The notes under the pieces: model-generated | The model's database searches: none | What the model was told of the DNA's origin: nothing | The model's input: only the letters and a program-made list of their open reading frames with translations | Program-made: the position numbers and the translations under genes | Part shown: in pieces, positions 9,467-16,592 of the stretch | Numbering within the stretch: the stretch's first letter is position 1 | Layout of the letters: the number at the start of each line of letters is the position of its first letter | Assembly (NCBI GenBank): GCA_002491195.1 | Contig: DKVL01000063.1 | Span: 1-64,000, forward strand | Reading direction: 5' to 3' | DNA from: Lachnospiraceae bacterium UBA7179 | GTDB taxonomy: Bacteria > Bacillota > Clostridia > Lachnospirales > Lachnospiraceae | DNA length: 64,000 nucleotides

Positions 9467-10429
9467 ATGAACGAAGTATTAGAGAAAATCAGTAAAATCG
9501 GTATCGTGCCGGTTGTTGTATTGGACGATGCTAAGGACGCAAAGCCTTTGGCGGAAGCGTTGATCAAAGGCGGACTTCCCTGCGCTGAGGTGACTTTCCG
9601 GACAGCGGCTGCAGAGGAATCGATACGGATTATGGCAAACGAGTTTCCAGAGATGCTGGTCGGCGCTGGTACAGTGCTCACAACAGAGCAGGTTGACCGC
9701 GCAGTGAACGCAGGTGCAAAATTTATCGTCAGCCCTGGTCTGAATCCCAAGATTGTAAAATACTGTATTGACAAAGGTGTTCCTGTGACTCCGGGTACCG
9801 CAAATCCTTCTGATGTGGAACAGGCGATTGAGCTCGGTCTGGAAGTGGTGAAGTTTTTCCCGGCGGAAGCGGCAGGCGGATTGAATATGATCAAATCGAT
9901 GGCGGCTCCTTATACACAGATGAAGTTTATGCCGACAGGCGGCATCTCTGCAAAGAATATCTGCGAGTATCTTGCATTTGACAAGATCATCGCGTGCGGC
10001 GGTTCGTGGATGGTGAAGAAAGACCTTGTGGCAGCAGGAAAGTATGATGAGATCCAGGCGCTCACAGAGGAAGCTGTTCGCACGATGTTAGGCTTTGAGC
10101 TCAGACACATTGGTGTAAACTGTGAGGACGAGGCAGCGGCAGATGCAGTAGCATCCAGATATGATGAGTTATTTGGTTTCACCAAGAAGGTAGGAAACAG
10201 CTCGATCTTTGCGGGCATTGAAGTTGAGGCAATGAAGAAGATCGGTCGCGGCGCGAACGGACATATCGCGATTGGAACAAACAGCGTAGCGCGCGCAAAG
10301 AATTATCTGGAGTCTGTAAAGAAAGTAAAGTTTATCGAGGATTCCGCAGTTGTAAAGAATGGCAAGCTCACAGCAATCTATCTGGATGAGGAGATTGGCG
10401 GTTTTGCAATCCATCTTGTACAGAAATAA
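9467..10429 (+). CDS. kdgA: KHG/KDPG aldolase fused to VOC domain
   Basis: A 320-residue protein. About residues 1-210 are a class I KHG/KDPG aldolase (EC 4.1.2.14), with AEVTFRTAAAE (catalytic Glu), VGAGTVL, SPGLNPKIV, PGTANPSDV and the Schiff-base Lys in EVVKFFPAE. It cleaves KDPG to pyruvate and glyceraldehyde-3-phosphate, finishing the operon's pathway. The last ~110 residues (from FELRHIGVN) look like a glyoxalase/VOC domain, with HIGVN near the start and GGFAIHLVQ at the end. Normal aldolases stop at ~210 residues, so this is a fusion with unknown added role. ATG 9467 follows GAGGG; a GTG at 9455 is less likely. Confidence 0.93.
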   Translation: MNEVLEKISKIGIVPVVVLDDAKDAKPLAEALIKGGLPCAEVTFRTAAAEESIRIMANEFPEMLVGAGTVLTTEQVDRAVNAGAKFIVSPGLNPKIVKYCIDKGVPVTPGTANPSDVEQAIELGLEVVKFFPAEAAGGLNMIKSMAAPYTQMKFMPTGGISAKNICEYLAFDKIIACGGSWMVKKDLVAAGKYDEIQALTEEAVRTMLGFELRHIGVNCEDEAAADAVASRYDELFGFTKKVGNSSIFAGIEVEAMKKIGRGANGHIAIGTNSVARAKNYLESVKKVKFIEDSAVVKNGKLTAIYLDEEIGGFAIHLVQK

Positions 10430-10450
10430 ATAGTGTGAAAGGAAGAAATG

Positions 10451-10495
10451 GGGCATCACTTGGCATGTGGTGCCTCTTTGTGCACAGTCCTGTGT
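10451..10495 (+). terminator. Hairpin after kdgA plus terminator-linked element
   Basis: GGCATCAC and GTGGTGCC form a stem with one G-T pair, followed by TCTTTGTGCACAGTCCTGTG. The stem probably ends the uronate operon. The downstream TGCACAGTCC-type sequence matches what follows the terminators near 13130, 22145 and 42545. Confidence 0.6.
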
Positions 10496-10566
10496 AGAGA
10501 TAAGAAGCTGCTGGGGCAGCGCATGAGAAAAAGAGCATTTTCTTGTCAGCTAAGGAGGGTTGGGTA

Positions 10567-10863
10567 ATGTTGTATAAGATTGACATGATCACAGAAGAGG
10601 ACGGATGGATTGTCCTGGATACAGACGGCTGGGCTTCCGAACCGATTCGTCTGCTCGTGCAGAGCGTTGCAGAGGAGATGGGAAAAGAAGTGTTTCAACC
10701 GTATGAGGGAGATGCCCAGTACATGATCCAGGGAGATCCATATAAACTGATTTTTCAGTATGATGATGTGTTTGGATCCTGTGTCATACTGGACAAACTG
10801 GAGGATAAAGATGCGGTTGTGGAGCTTTTGCAAAGGCATTTTGAAAAACTGACAAAGAAATAG
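10567..10863 (+). CDS. Small protein of unknown function
   Basis: A 98-residue acidic, soluble protein that I do not recognise. It starts at ATG 10567 after a strong AAGGAGGG at 6-7 base spacing, which supports a real gene. It has no membrane segment or cysteine motif. Its alternating short hydrophobic and charged runs suggest a compact alpha/beta fold, for example YKLIFQYDDVFGSCVIL near the middle. The next gene starts 30 bases after its stop with its own ribosome site, so co-expression with the HIT protein is likely. No function is assigned. Confidence 0.75.
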   Translation: MLYKIDMITEEDGWIVLDTDGWASEPIRLLVQSVAEEMGKEVFQPYEGDAQYMIQGDPYKLIFQYDDVFGSCVILDKLEDKDAVVELLQRHFEKLTKK

Positions 10864-10893
10864 GCATAAATGAAATTAAGGAGGAATATCATT

Positions 10894-11316
10894 ATGGTAG
10901 ATAAGAATTGCGCATATTGTATGGAAGGGGAGCTGGTAGACAAGTTTGGCATCAAGATCTGTGAACTGGACGCGACAAAGGTGTATTTGTTTAAAGAGCA
11001 GAGCCACAAGGGCAGGGTGATCGTGGCGAGCAAGCATCATGTGAGTGAGATGACCGAGCTCTCTGAGGAAGAGAGGAATGCATTTTTCCACGATGTAAAC
11101 CATGTCGCGGAGGCGATCCACAAGGCTTTTTCACCGGACAAGGTGAATTATGGTGCTTATGGTGATACAGGGCATCACCTTCATTTTCATTTAGTTCCCA
11201 AATATCAGGAGGATGCGTTTGAGTGGGGCGGTACATTTGCCATGGATCCCAAGAGAAAGACGCTGTCTGATGCAGAGTATGATGCGATCATTACAGAGTT
11301 GAAAAAGTACTTATAA
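10894..11316 (+). CDS. HIT family hydrolase
   Basis: A 140-residue histidine-triad protein. The triad HHLHFHLVPKY (HxHxH) lies near residues 90-100, and an N-terminal CAYC may be half of a zinc site, as in many bacterial HIT proteins. Members hydrolyse nucleotide phosphoramidates or dinucleoside polyphosphates. ATG 10894 has AAGGAGG 9 bases upstream and is preferred over ATG 10870. It follows the small unknown gene by 30 bases. The specific substrate is not deducible from sequence. Confidence 0.93.
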   Translation: MVDKNCAYCMEGELVDKFGIKICELDATKVYLFKEQSHKGRVIVASKHHVSEMTELSEEERNAFFHDVNHVAEAIHKAFSPDKVNYGAYGDTGHHLHFHLVPKYQEDAFEWGGTFAMDPKRKTLSDAEYDAIITELKKYL

Positions 11317-11690
11317 AATGATTCAGAACTTTTCACGGATAAATGGTTGATTTTGCAAAAGATAGTGGAATAAGAAACAGAATAAGCAAAACAAAATGAA
11401 AAGCGAGATAATGCATAAAGATGCAAAAAAATATGGAAGATATAGATAAAATTGGAAGAAAATAAGATATATAGTATATATGCACAAAAAATTACGATAC
11501 ATATAGTGAAAAATGCAGTAAAAGAGAGAAAAGGAACTTAAGACTTGCATACAGGGCGAAAATGAGCGATAATAGGAAAGGTGACAATGGATAGACTGTT
11601 ACTTGGAACGTGTGTATAGGAAAAACCCGGTACTTCAATTTTTGTCTGGATGGAGTACTACATTGATGGGAAAAAGAAAAGGAGATAATC
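11317..11690. other. AT-rich spacer without recognised gene
   Basis: This 374-base stretch between the HIT gene and the HPr-like gene is very A-rich (poly-purine on the plus strand). I see no reading frame with a ribosome site beyond about 15 codons, no tRNA and no clear terminator. It ends in AAAAGGAG, the ribosome site of the next gene. Confidence 0.6.
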
Positions 11691-11927
11691 ATGGGAGTAA
11701 AAGTTTTGCTTGATTCAGTTGACAAGGTAAGAGATTTTATTGATATCACGCGAAGTGCACCATATGATATTGATTTGATCAGTGGCAGAAATACATATCT
11801 TGATGCAAAGTCACTTCTTGGCGTGCTGAGCTGCGACTGCAGAAAACCGCTGGTTCTGGACATCCATGCTGAGATGGAAGAGAGAGCGGAGCTCATGTCT
11901 AAGCTTGAGAAATATGTTGTAGCGTAA
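11691..11927 (+). CDS. HPr-like protein lacking the PTS histidine
   Basis: A 78-residue protein with the HPr fold length. The C-terminal half has the HPr regulatory region DAKSLLGVLS, which in HPr holds the serine phosphorylated by HPr kinase (Ser46; here about Ser41). The N-terminal half should carry an LHARPA-type active-site histidine near residue 15, but reads DSVDKVRDFIDIT with no histidine. It therefore cannot relay PEP-derived phosphate in the usual way. Bacillus Crh is a known precedent: His lost, Ser kept, acting only as a CcpA corepressor. AAGGAG precedes ATG 11691. It appears to be a single-gene unit ended by the terminator at 12081. Confidence 0.82.
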   Translation: MGVKVLLDSVDKVRDFIDITRSAPYDIDLISGRNTYLDAKSLLGVLSCDCRKPLVLDIHAEMEERAELMSKLEKYVVA

Positions 11928-12080
11928 ATAAGCAGCGCGTTCCTGCCTCATGAAAAGTAACATTATCGTTACATGCTCATATTTGTTTGATTTGAAGATT
12001 TGATGATATTTTGACATTTGTTGAATTGAATTTTGATATGGGTTCGGTGGGAGGACGGTTTTGAAATTTGTAGGATATGG

Positions 12081-12124
12081 AAAAGTAGTAGTCATGAATC
12101 TTATATCAATTGACTACTACTTTT
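12081..12124. terminator. Bidirectional rho-independent terminator
   Basis: AAAAGTAGTAGTCA (12081-12094) pairs perfectly with TGACTACTACTTTT (12111-12124), followed by more T on the plus strand and preceded by A-rich sequence. It can stop both the HPr-like gene and the small minus-strand gene at 12183-12359. Confidence 0.85.
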
Positions 12125-12182
12125 TTGGTTATTCTGTTTTTGACCTTGCAACCTCAGACATGTTCGTAGGATCGCAATCCTT

Positions 12183-12359
12183 TCAGATCTGATTATTTCC
12201 ATTTGGTGATTCCAATTTATTCTGATTCTTCGCACGTTTTCTTTGTGCCAGTGCTAAAGCTTTGTCATATTCCTTAGTCTCCAGCAACTCAATGATATCG
12301 TCCCAATCCTCAATATTATCAAGCAAAAATTCGTTGTATTGTTTATCGCTCATTCCCAT
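12183..12359 (-). CDS. Small acidic helical protein, unknown
   Basis: A 58-residue minus-strand frame reading MGMSDKQYNEFLLDNIEDW... and ending KLESPNGNNQI. AGAGG lies 11 bases before the ATG, and a terminator follows at 12124-12081. The composition (mixed D/E, then K/R/A-rich LAQRKRAKNQ) suggests a short helical protein, like small proteins found on conjugative elements; that comparison is only an impression. It is interrupted by no stop and lies among dispersed repeats next to tRNA genes, a usual site for horizontally acquired DNA. No function is assigned. Confidence 0.55.
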   Translation of the reverse strand: MGMSDKQYNEFLLDNIEDWDDIIELLETKEYDKALALAQRKRAKNQNKLESPNGNNQI

Positions 12360-12449
12360 AATATATACCTCTGTTAAAAATGAAAAAACGATAGGATGCG
12401 TTTATTATACCCAAAATGGTTTAATGAGTAAAGATACATCAATATTTTT

Positions 12450-12492
12450 TGCATGGATTTTTGCCTGTTACTGGAACGGAGTGAACAGTAAC
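12450..12492 (+). repeat. Dispersed repeat, copy B
   Basis: The stretch repeats positions 50-92 nearly exactly (one substitution), including the GTTACTG...CAGTAAC hairpin at 12467-12492. It lacks the upstream AAATCCAT arm of copies A and C, so it is a partial copy. Confidence 0.7.
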
Positions 12493-12571
12493 CAGGTGGT
12501 TATTGTTCACAAGTCAGGGATGCGCTGAATTGCGCAAAAGTGTGCCAGTTCTCTATGTTGTGTTACAAAAA

Positions 12572-12600
12572 AGGAAATCTTAATAAAATTAAGATTTCCT
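12572..12600 (-). terminator. Terminator of tRNA-Leu(AAG)
   Basis: AGGAAATCTTAA (12572-12583) pairs with TTAAGATTTCCT (12589-12600). On the minus strand the hairpin is followed by a TTTTTT run, the standard layout. It lies 16 bases beyond the tRNA 3' end. Confidence 0.85.
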
Positions 12601-12615
12601 ACACTTTAAACCAAC

Positions 12616-12699
12616 TGCGGAAGATGGGACTTGAACCCACACGTCGTTACCGACACAAGATCCTTAGTCTTGCCTGTCTGCCAATTCCAGCACTTCCGC
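12616..12699 (-). tRNA. tRNA-Leu (anticodon AAG)
   Basis: An 84-base class II tRNA. The acceptor arm GCGGAAG/CTTCCGC is perfect, the discriminator is A, and the T arm holds GGTTCAAGT. A long variable arm GTGTCGGTAACGAC fits leucine tRNA. The anticodon loop CTAAGGA between CAAGA and TCTTG gives AAG at positions 34-36, reading CUU/CUC codons. A34 would need deamination to inosine. CCA is not encoded. Confidence 0.93.
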
Positions 12700-12755
12700 A
12701 TTCTATCTATATAGCAGATTACATTTAAATTATCCTCGGCGCATCTGCAAAATAT

Positions 12756-12784
12756 ATGATATCACTACAATGTTACTGTGTCAA
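12756..12784 (-). promoter_or_regulatory. Promoter of tRNA-Leu(AAG)
   Basis: On the minus strand TTGACA (12784-12779) and TATCAT (12761-12756) are separated by 17 bases, a near-consensus vegetative promoter about 55 bases before the tRNA. Confidence 0.8.
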
Positions 12785-12873
12785 CAGATTTTTATTAAAT
12801 ATTTAAAATTTTTGCAACTATTCAAAATAGTTATTTTTTTGCCAAATTTTAAAAAAAAATTTTCAAAATGTAG

Positions 12874-12902
12874 TTGACATTTGATCTGAAATACAGTAGA
12901 AT
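12874..12902 (+). promoter_or_regulatory. Promoter of tRNA-Leu(CAG)
   Basis: TTGACA (12874-12879) and TAGAAT (12897-12902) are 17 bases apart, directly before the tRNA at 12914. It fires away from the tRNA-Leu(AAG) promoter, with an AT-rich spacer between them. Confidence 0.88.
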
Positions 12903-12913
12903 AAACATTGTTC

Positions 12914-12997
12914 GCAGGAGTGGCGGAATTGGCAGACGCGCAGGCTTCAGGTGCCTGTGGTAGCAATACCGTGTGGGTTCAAGTCCCATCTCCTGCA
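12914..12997 (+). tRNA. tRNA-Leu (anticodon CAG)
   Basis: An 84-base class II tRNA with acceptor GCAGGAG/CTCCTGC, T arm GGTTCAAGT and long variable arm GTGGTAGCAATACCGT. The anticodon loop TTCAGGT between CAGGC and GCCTG gives CAG, reading CUG. The discriminator is A and CCA is not encoded. Confidence 0.96.
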
Positions 12998-13003
12998 TCA
13001 GAC

Positions 13004-13046
13004 GACGCGAAGCAGGATCGGAGCGGTTTAGGTTTCGCGTCATTTT
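13004..13046 (+). terminator. Terminator of tRNA-Leu(CAG)
   Basis: GACGCGAA (13004-13011) pairs with TTCGCGTC (13034-13041), followed by ATTTTAT, 7 bases after the tRNA. Confidence 0.65.
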
Positions 13047-13100
13047 ATGTTGTGAATAGCGTGGAGCAGAACTTTGGTGGTTTATGTTCTATATAATGGA

Positions 13101-13175
13101 AACCTTGTAGAGATCGTATCTACAAGGTTTTTTATGCACAGCCCCATGCAGAGGAAATATGCCGCTAAGACGGAT
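13101..13175 (+). repeat. Terminator hairpin plus conserved TGCACAG element
   Basis: AACCTTGTAGA (13101-13111) pairs perfectly with 13119-13129 and is followed by TTTTTT. Then comes ATGCACAGCCCCATGCA, itself a small palindrome, and GAGGAAATATGCCGCTAAG. The same order recurs near 10451, 22113 and 42475. This copy runs straight into the AAA-ATPase remnant and supplies its apparent start codon. Confidence 0.7.
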
Positions 13176-13677
13176 TTTATCAGAGAATGGTGGGATTGTG
13201 GTACGGATGTTATGCTGATCACGCGTTCGCGCAGGTTTGGCAAGACGCTGAACATGAGTATGCTTGAGTGTTTTTTCTCCTGTTGGTATGCGGGCAGAGG
13301 TGATTTATTTGAGGAGCTTTCCATTTGGGATGAGGAAACATACAGACAGCTGCAGGGCACATATCCTGTGATTTTCCTGAGCTTTGCCAATATCAAGGCA
13401 ATGGAATTTTTATCACGGGTTCGTTCTGGGGCTGATGGTGGAGCTGGATGGAAGGTTTGAGATTACATCGAACAGGGAGAGCAGTTTTGGGCGTTATGCT
13501 ATCATGCTCATTCCAAAGAACAGGGAGAAGGACTGTGCTTATATCATAGAGTTTAAGGTATATAAACCTTTGAAAGAAAAAAACCTTGCCCAGACAGTTG
13601 CAAACGCCCTGAATCAGATTGAAGAGAAACAGTATGAGGCAAAAGTTGCTGCAGACGGTTTTGCGCCAGAGAATTAG
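13134..13677 (+). pseudogene. Broken AAA-ATPase / DUF1703 nuclease-like gene
   Basis: Intact relatives are about 550 residues: an N-terminal AAA-ATPase-like domain (KTDFIREWW, LITRPRRFGKTLNMSM) and a C-terminal PD-(D/E)XK-like DUF1703 domain. Here the apparent start is the MHSPMQRKYAA of the dispersed element, joined directly to KTDFIREWW at 13167. The N-terminal part runs to FLSFANIKA near 13400; the frame then shifts and resumes as FYHGFVLGLMVEL...NRESSFGRY...EFKVYKP, ending at 13677. Most of the middle (roughly 300 residues or more, from family length) is gone. It is a decayed relic of a gene often present in many copies in these genomes. Confidence 0.82.
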
Positions 13678-13767
13678 AAAGTATGGTTTTGCCTTTAAGG
13701 GTAAGATATGTATGATAGGATGTTAAGTGTTTTTATTGTGAGTAGTAATTATGGCTTCACAAGCCAT

Positions 13768-13872
13768 GTGAGAAAACGTTCTGACTGCAAGTAAAAATCC
13801 ATTTGTGCAACGGACCTGCTTGTGTTATAATTTTTGCATGGATTATTACTTATTACCAGAACGAACAGTAAC
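13768..13872 (+). repeat. Dispersed repeat, copy C
   Basis: It begins GTGAGAAAACGT like position 1 and has AAAAATCCATTTG, TTGCATGGATT and a final GAACAGTAAC, aligning over its length with 1-92 but more diverged. It fills most of the 234-base spacer (13678-13911) between the broken ATPase and the next gene. Confidence 0.6.
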
Positions 13873-13911
13873 ATATCAACAGTAGCAGAACATATACAAA
13901 TGGGGATAAAT

Positions 13912-14916
13912 ATGAGCAAAGTTACGGAAAATTATAAAAACCTTGCCTTGGGCCTGGGTTTAAATTATGACGAGATGACCAATACGATCTATGGCATGAG
14001 AAATGGTTATGAATTTCTGGTTTATGCCACAGACCAGAGATATCCATACCTTCTTACGATAACAACATCAGTGAGAAGCGCGGGTATGGCGCTTAGCAAA
14101 GATGAGATTACACAGTTCCGCAAGAGTGTGGCACCGGTTTCGAGTCTGGTGCAGAAGGACAGTCTGATCACTGTGGTAAATAAGTCACAAAAAAATCAGA
14201 GCAGACTCTGCAGTGATCTCGGAACTACAATCGACGCGCTGTCGGGATTTCTGCGCGAGAGGAACTATACGCCCTGCTGCCAGACCTGCGGCGCATCAGC
14301 ACAGACGGTAGGTTTTATGCTGGAATCAGCAAGGCTCCATCTCTGTGCGGACTGTGCGGCGCGGACAAAGAGCGAAAACGAAGTGAAAGCGCAGCAGAGA
14401 CAGCAGAAAAATGTCAATATTGTCGGCGGGATTATCGGAGCAGTGATCGGTTCTCTGATCGGTGTAATATGCATTGTCATTTTGGGGCGGCTTGGTTATG
14501 TGGCGGCACTTTCAGGGATCGTTATGGCATTCTGTACGCTGAAAGGATTTGATAAACTTGGCGGAAAACTCACTGCAGTCGGCGTTGTCATTTCCTGTGT
14601 GATCATGATAGCGATGACATATTTTGGAAATCGTTTGGACTGGGCGTTTGAGATCAGCAGCGGAATGAAGGAATACTACGATTATAATATGAATGTTTTT
14701 CAGGCTTTTCGGATCGTACAGGCGTTTGTGGAGGAGGGAGATATCCAGAGCGATTATATTGCCTCGTTTGCACAGCAATTACTCTTTATTGTAGTCGGCG
14801 CGGTTCCAACGATTATATCTGCATTTAAGGAGCAGAAGAATACGCATCGTGTGGCGCAGATCGGATATATGCAGAATCCTGGAGGACTTGGCGGCAGTGA
14901 TTTTGGCAATTTCTAA
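13912..14916 (+). CDS. Zinc-ribbon membrane protein, unknown
   Basis: A 334-residue protein I cannot assign to a named function. The first 120 residues are soluble. A zinc-ribbon-like pair follows: CCQTCG and, about 20 residues on, CADC. After a charged linker come at least three hydrophobic segments (IGAVIGSLIGVICIVIL, a second near ALSGIVMAFC, a third near VISCVIMIAM) and another near the C terminus (LLFIVVGAVPTIISAF). ATG 13912 follows GGGGAT; an ATG at 13900 is possible. It stands alone, with a terminator at 14927-14970. The layout suggests a membrane protein with a cytosolic zinc-binding region. Confidence 0.75.
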   Translation: MSKVTENYKNLALGLGLNYDEMTNTIYGMRNGYEFLVYATDQRYPYLLTITTSVRSAGMALSKDEITQFRKSVAPVSSLVQKDSLITVVNKSQKNQSRLCSDLGTTIDALSGFLRERNYTPCCQTCGASAQTVGFMLESARLHLCADCAARTKSENEVKAQQRQQKNVNIVGGIIGAVIGSLIGVICIVILGRLGYVAALSGIVMAFCTLKGFDKLGGKLTAVGVVISCVIMIAMTYFGNRLDWAFEISSGMKEYYDYNMNVFQAFRIVQAFVEEGDIQSDYIASFAQQLLFIVVGAVPTIISAFKEQKNTHRVAQIGYMQNPGGLGGSDFGNF

Positions 14917-14926
14917 GGATTTGTAG

Positions 14927-14972
14927 AAAAATAAGTGATGCAGACAAGTCAGGATGTGTCATTTATTTTTTT
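14927..14972 (+). terminator. Terminator after zinc-ribbon membrane protein
   Basis: AAAAATAAGTGA (14927-14938) pairs with TCATTTATTTTT (14959-14970) with one G-T pair, ending in a T-run. Confidence 0.7.
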
Positions 14973-15003
14973 ATGGTTTTGAATATTATGGGGCAGGGAA
15001 GTT

Positions 15004-16428
15004 ATGACGAAAAAAGCATTTCAATATGATATGCAGCGCGGCCTCGGAAGCTGCGTTGCGGCGTTGAAGGGCATGCAGGACGCGGAGAAAGAAAAGTATC
15101 TCCCGCTTGTCCTGTGGGGATGTTCCCGCGATATGGCGTTCGACGCGCAGTGTGAAGGGTGCAGGAGTGTTTATCTGTATGAGCTGATTACAGAGTTTCC
15201 AGACAAGGCGCCTTTTCTTGATGTGATCAAAAAGCGGCTGTTTCATAGCATCCGTTCAAGCGGATGGGAGTTTCATCAGGACTGCGAGATCCTGGCATAT
15301 TTTGTGTCGGATGGAGACAGGCGGGCATGGAAGATCTTGATGGCCTGTTATCGCTTTTTGCTGGTTTTACTGGATGAGTACGACCCGGATCAGAATCGTC
15401 TGTTTTCGGAGAGGGACAATTTTCAATCACTGTGCATTACTTTGGTGAGTCTGTGCTTTGACGATCGCAGACGAAGGGAAAAGATTTATCGGAAGATTGT
15501 CAGGGATCTGTGTATTTTGGGCGAGGAGAATCCGTTGCTTACGGCTGAGTATTTTGACTGGTTTCAGAGTGTCAGCGAGCGCAGTCTCGGGAAAAAGACA
15601 ATGCATGAACTGCTGCATCGTGCTGACGCAGAGGATTACGTAAAAACATATGCTCGTATGTTGGAAGAATATCAAAGCGCAAGGAACTCTGGATGGAAAA
15701 ATTCAAGAAGAGAAGAGCCCCAAACGGCAGAGGAGCTCTATCAGTTGTTAAAAGCCGGCAAGAGGCCGGGAAGAGAGTGGGCTCTGCTGCTGGCATGTGG
15801 GTGGATGAGGCGGAACAAGGAGCAGGAGGTCGTGCGGCTTGCCGCGTACTATAAAGAGGAAAAGGACTGGGATATCCGCTGTCAGATCCTGCGGATGCTG
15901 GCAAAAAAGGATTGTGCGTGGGCATTGGAGCCGACGCAGCTGCTTGCGGATTCCAGATCAGAACACGCCGAACTTTCCGAGTGTGCCTTTACAGCGTTAG
16001 GTTACAGGAGAGATGCGAAAGTGCGTGCGTATGCACTGGAGCTTTTGCAAAAGGGAACACATACAGCCGAGGCAGTATCCATGCTGGCGAAGAATTATGA
16101 GGTCTGCGATCAGGAGATCTTGACAAATGCAGTAAAGCAGATTCCAATAATTTATTGGGATACTGGGTGGCATGGAGCTTTTAGTGATATCATAGACTTG
16201 TTTGAAGAGCCAGGAAAGGGCAAGCCCAATGAACTATTGCTTTATATGTATCAGAATACATTGTGTTCTTCCTGCAGAGAGTATATTGTCAAACAGATGG
16301 GACGCAGGCGGATGCTCACATGCGAACTGCTCAAAGAGATGCAGTATGACTGCAATGAGGAGATCAGAAAATATGCGCGCAGGAAATTGTACAAGTCAAG
16401 ATGCGTCATACAGTTACTTAGTAAATGA
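15004..16428 (+). CDS. Helical-repeat (HEAT-like) protein, unknown
   Basis: A 474-residue soluble protein rich in Leu, Ala, Glu and Arg. The second half shows HEAT/PBS-like helical pairs, for example WDIRCQILRMLAKKDC, LSECAFTALGYRRD and VRAYALELLQKG, each around 30 residues. There is no catalytic motif, signal peptide or membrane segment. Such proteins usually act as scaffolds, but no partner can be named. The start is backed by AGGGAAG before ATG 15004. It is monocistronic, between the terminator at 14970 and the regulated promoter at 16506. Confidence 0.8.
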   Translation: MTKKAFQYDMQRGLGSCVAALKGMQDAEKEKYLPLVLWGCSRDMAFDAQCEGCRSVYLYELITEFPDKAPFLDVIKKRLFHSIRSSGWEFHQDCEILAYFVSDGDRRAWKILMACYRFLLVLLDEYDPDQNRLFSERDNFQSLCITLVSLCFDDRRRREKIYRKIVRDLCILGEENPLLTAEYFDWFQSVSERSLGKKTMHELLHRADAEDYVKTYARMLEEYQSARNSGWKNSRREEPQTAEELYQLLKAGKRPGREWALLLACGWMRRNKEQEVVRLAAYYKEEKDWDIRCQILRMLAKKDCAWALEPTQLLADSRSEHAELSECAFTALGYRRDAKVRAYALELLQKGTHTAEAVSMLAKNYEVCDQEILTNAVKQIPIIYWDTGWHGAFSDIIDLFEEPGKGKPNELLLYMYQNTLCSSCREYIVKQMGRRRMLTCELLKEMQYDCNEEIRKYARRKLYKSRCVIQLLSK

Positions 16429-16505
16429 TTGAAAGGCATTTGGAGAGTAAGGAACATCTCAGTCGGGAGACGATTGGTAATCATACAGAATTTTTTCATG
16501 TTTAT

Positions 16506-16558
16506 TAAGAAAATAGTAAGAATTAGTCAAGGGTTTTGAAAGGTACAGCCGTTATAAT
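16506..16558 (+). promoter_or_regulatory. GT2 operon promoter with 11-bp direct repeat
   Basis: TAAGAAAATAG (16506-16516) is followed immediately by TAAGAATTAGT (16517-16527), then GTTTTGAAA and TATAAT (16553-16558). There is no proper -35 at 17 bases, which fits an activator-dependent promoter. The same repeat at the same distance from TATAAT (36 bases from the second repeat) occurs at 20399-20451. Confidence 0.65.
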
Positions 16559-16592
16559 GTTTGGTAGAATTCAGAAAAGGAAGGGGATTTCT

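Noticed and set aside
13092..13130. A possible small RNA: TATAAT followed by a terminator hairpin
   Set aside because: No -35 at proper spacing, and the hairpin begins a few bases after the -10, leaving no room for a transcript.
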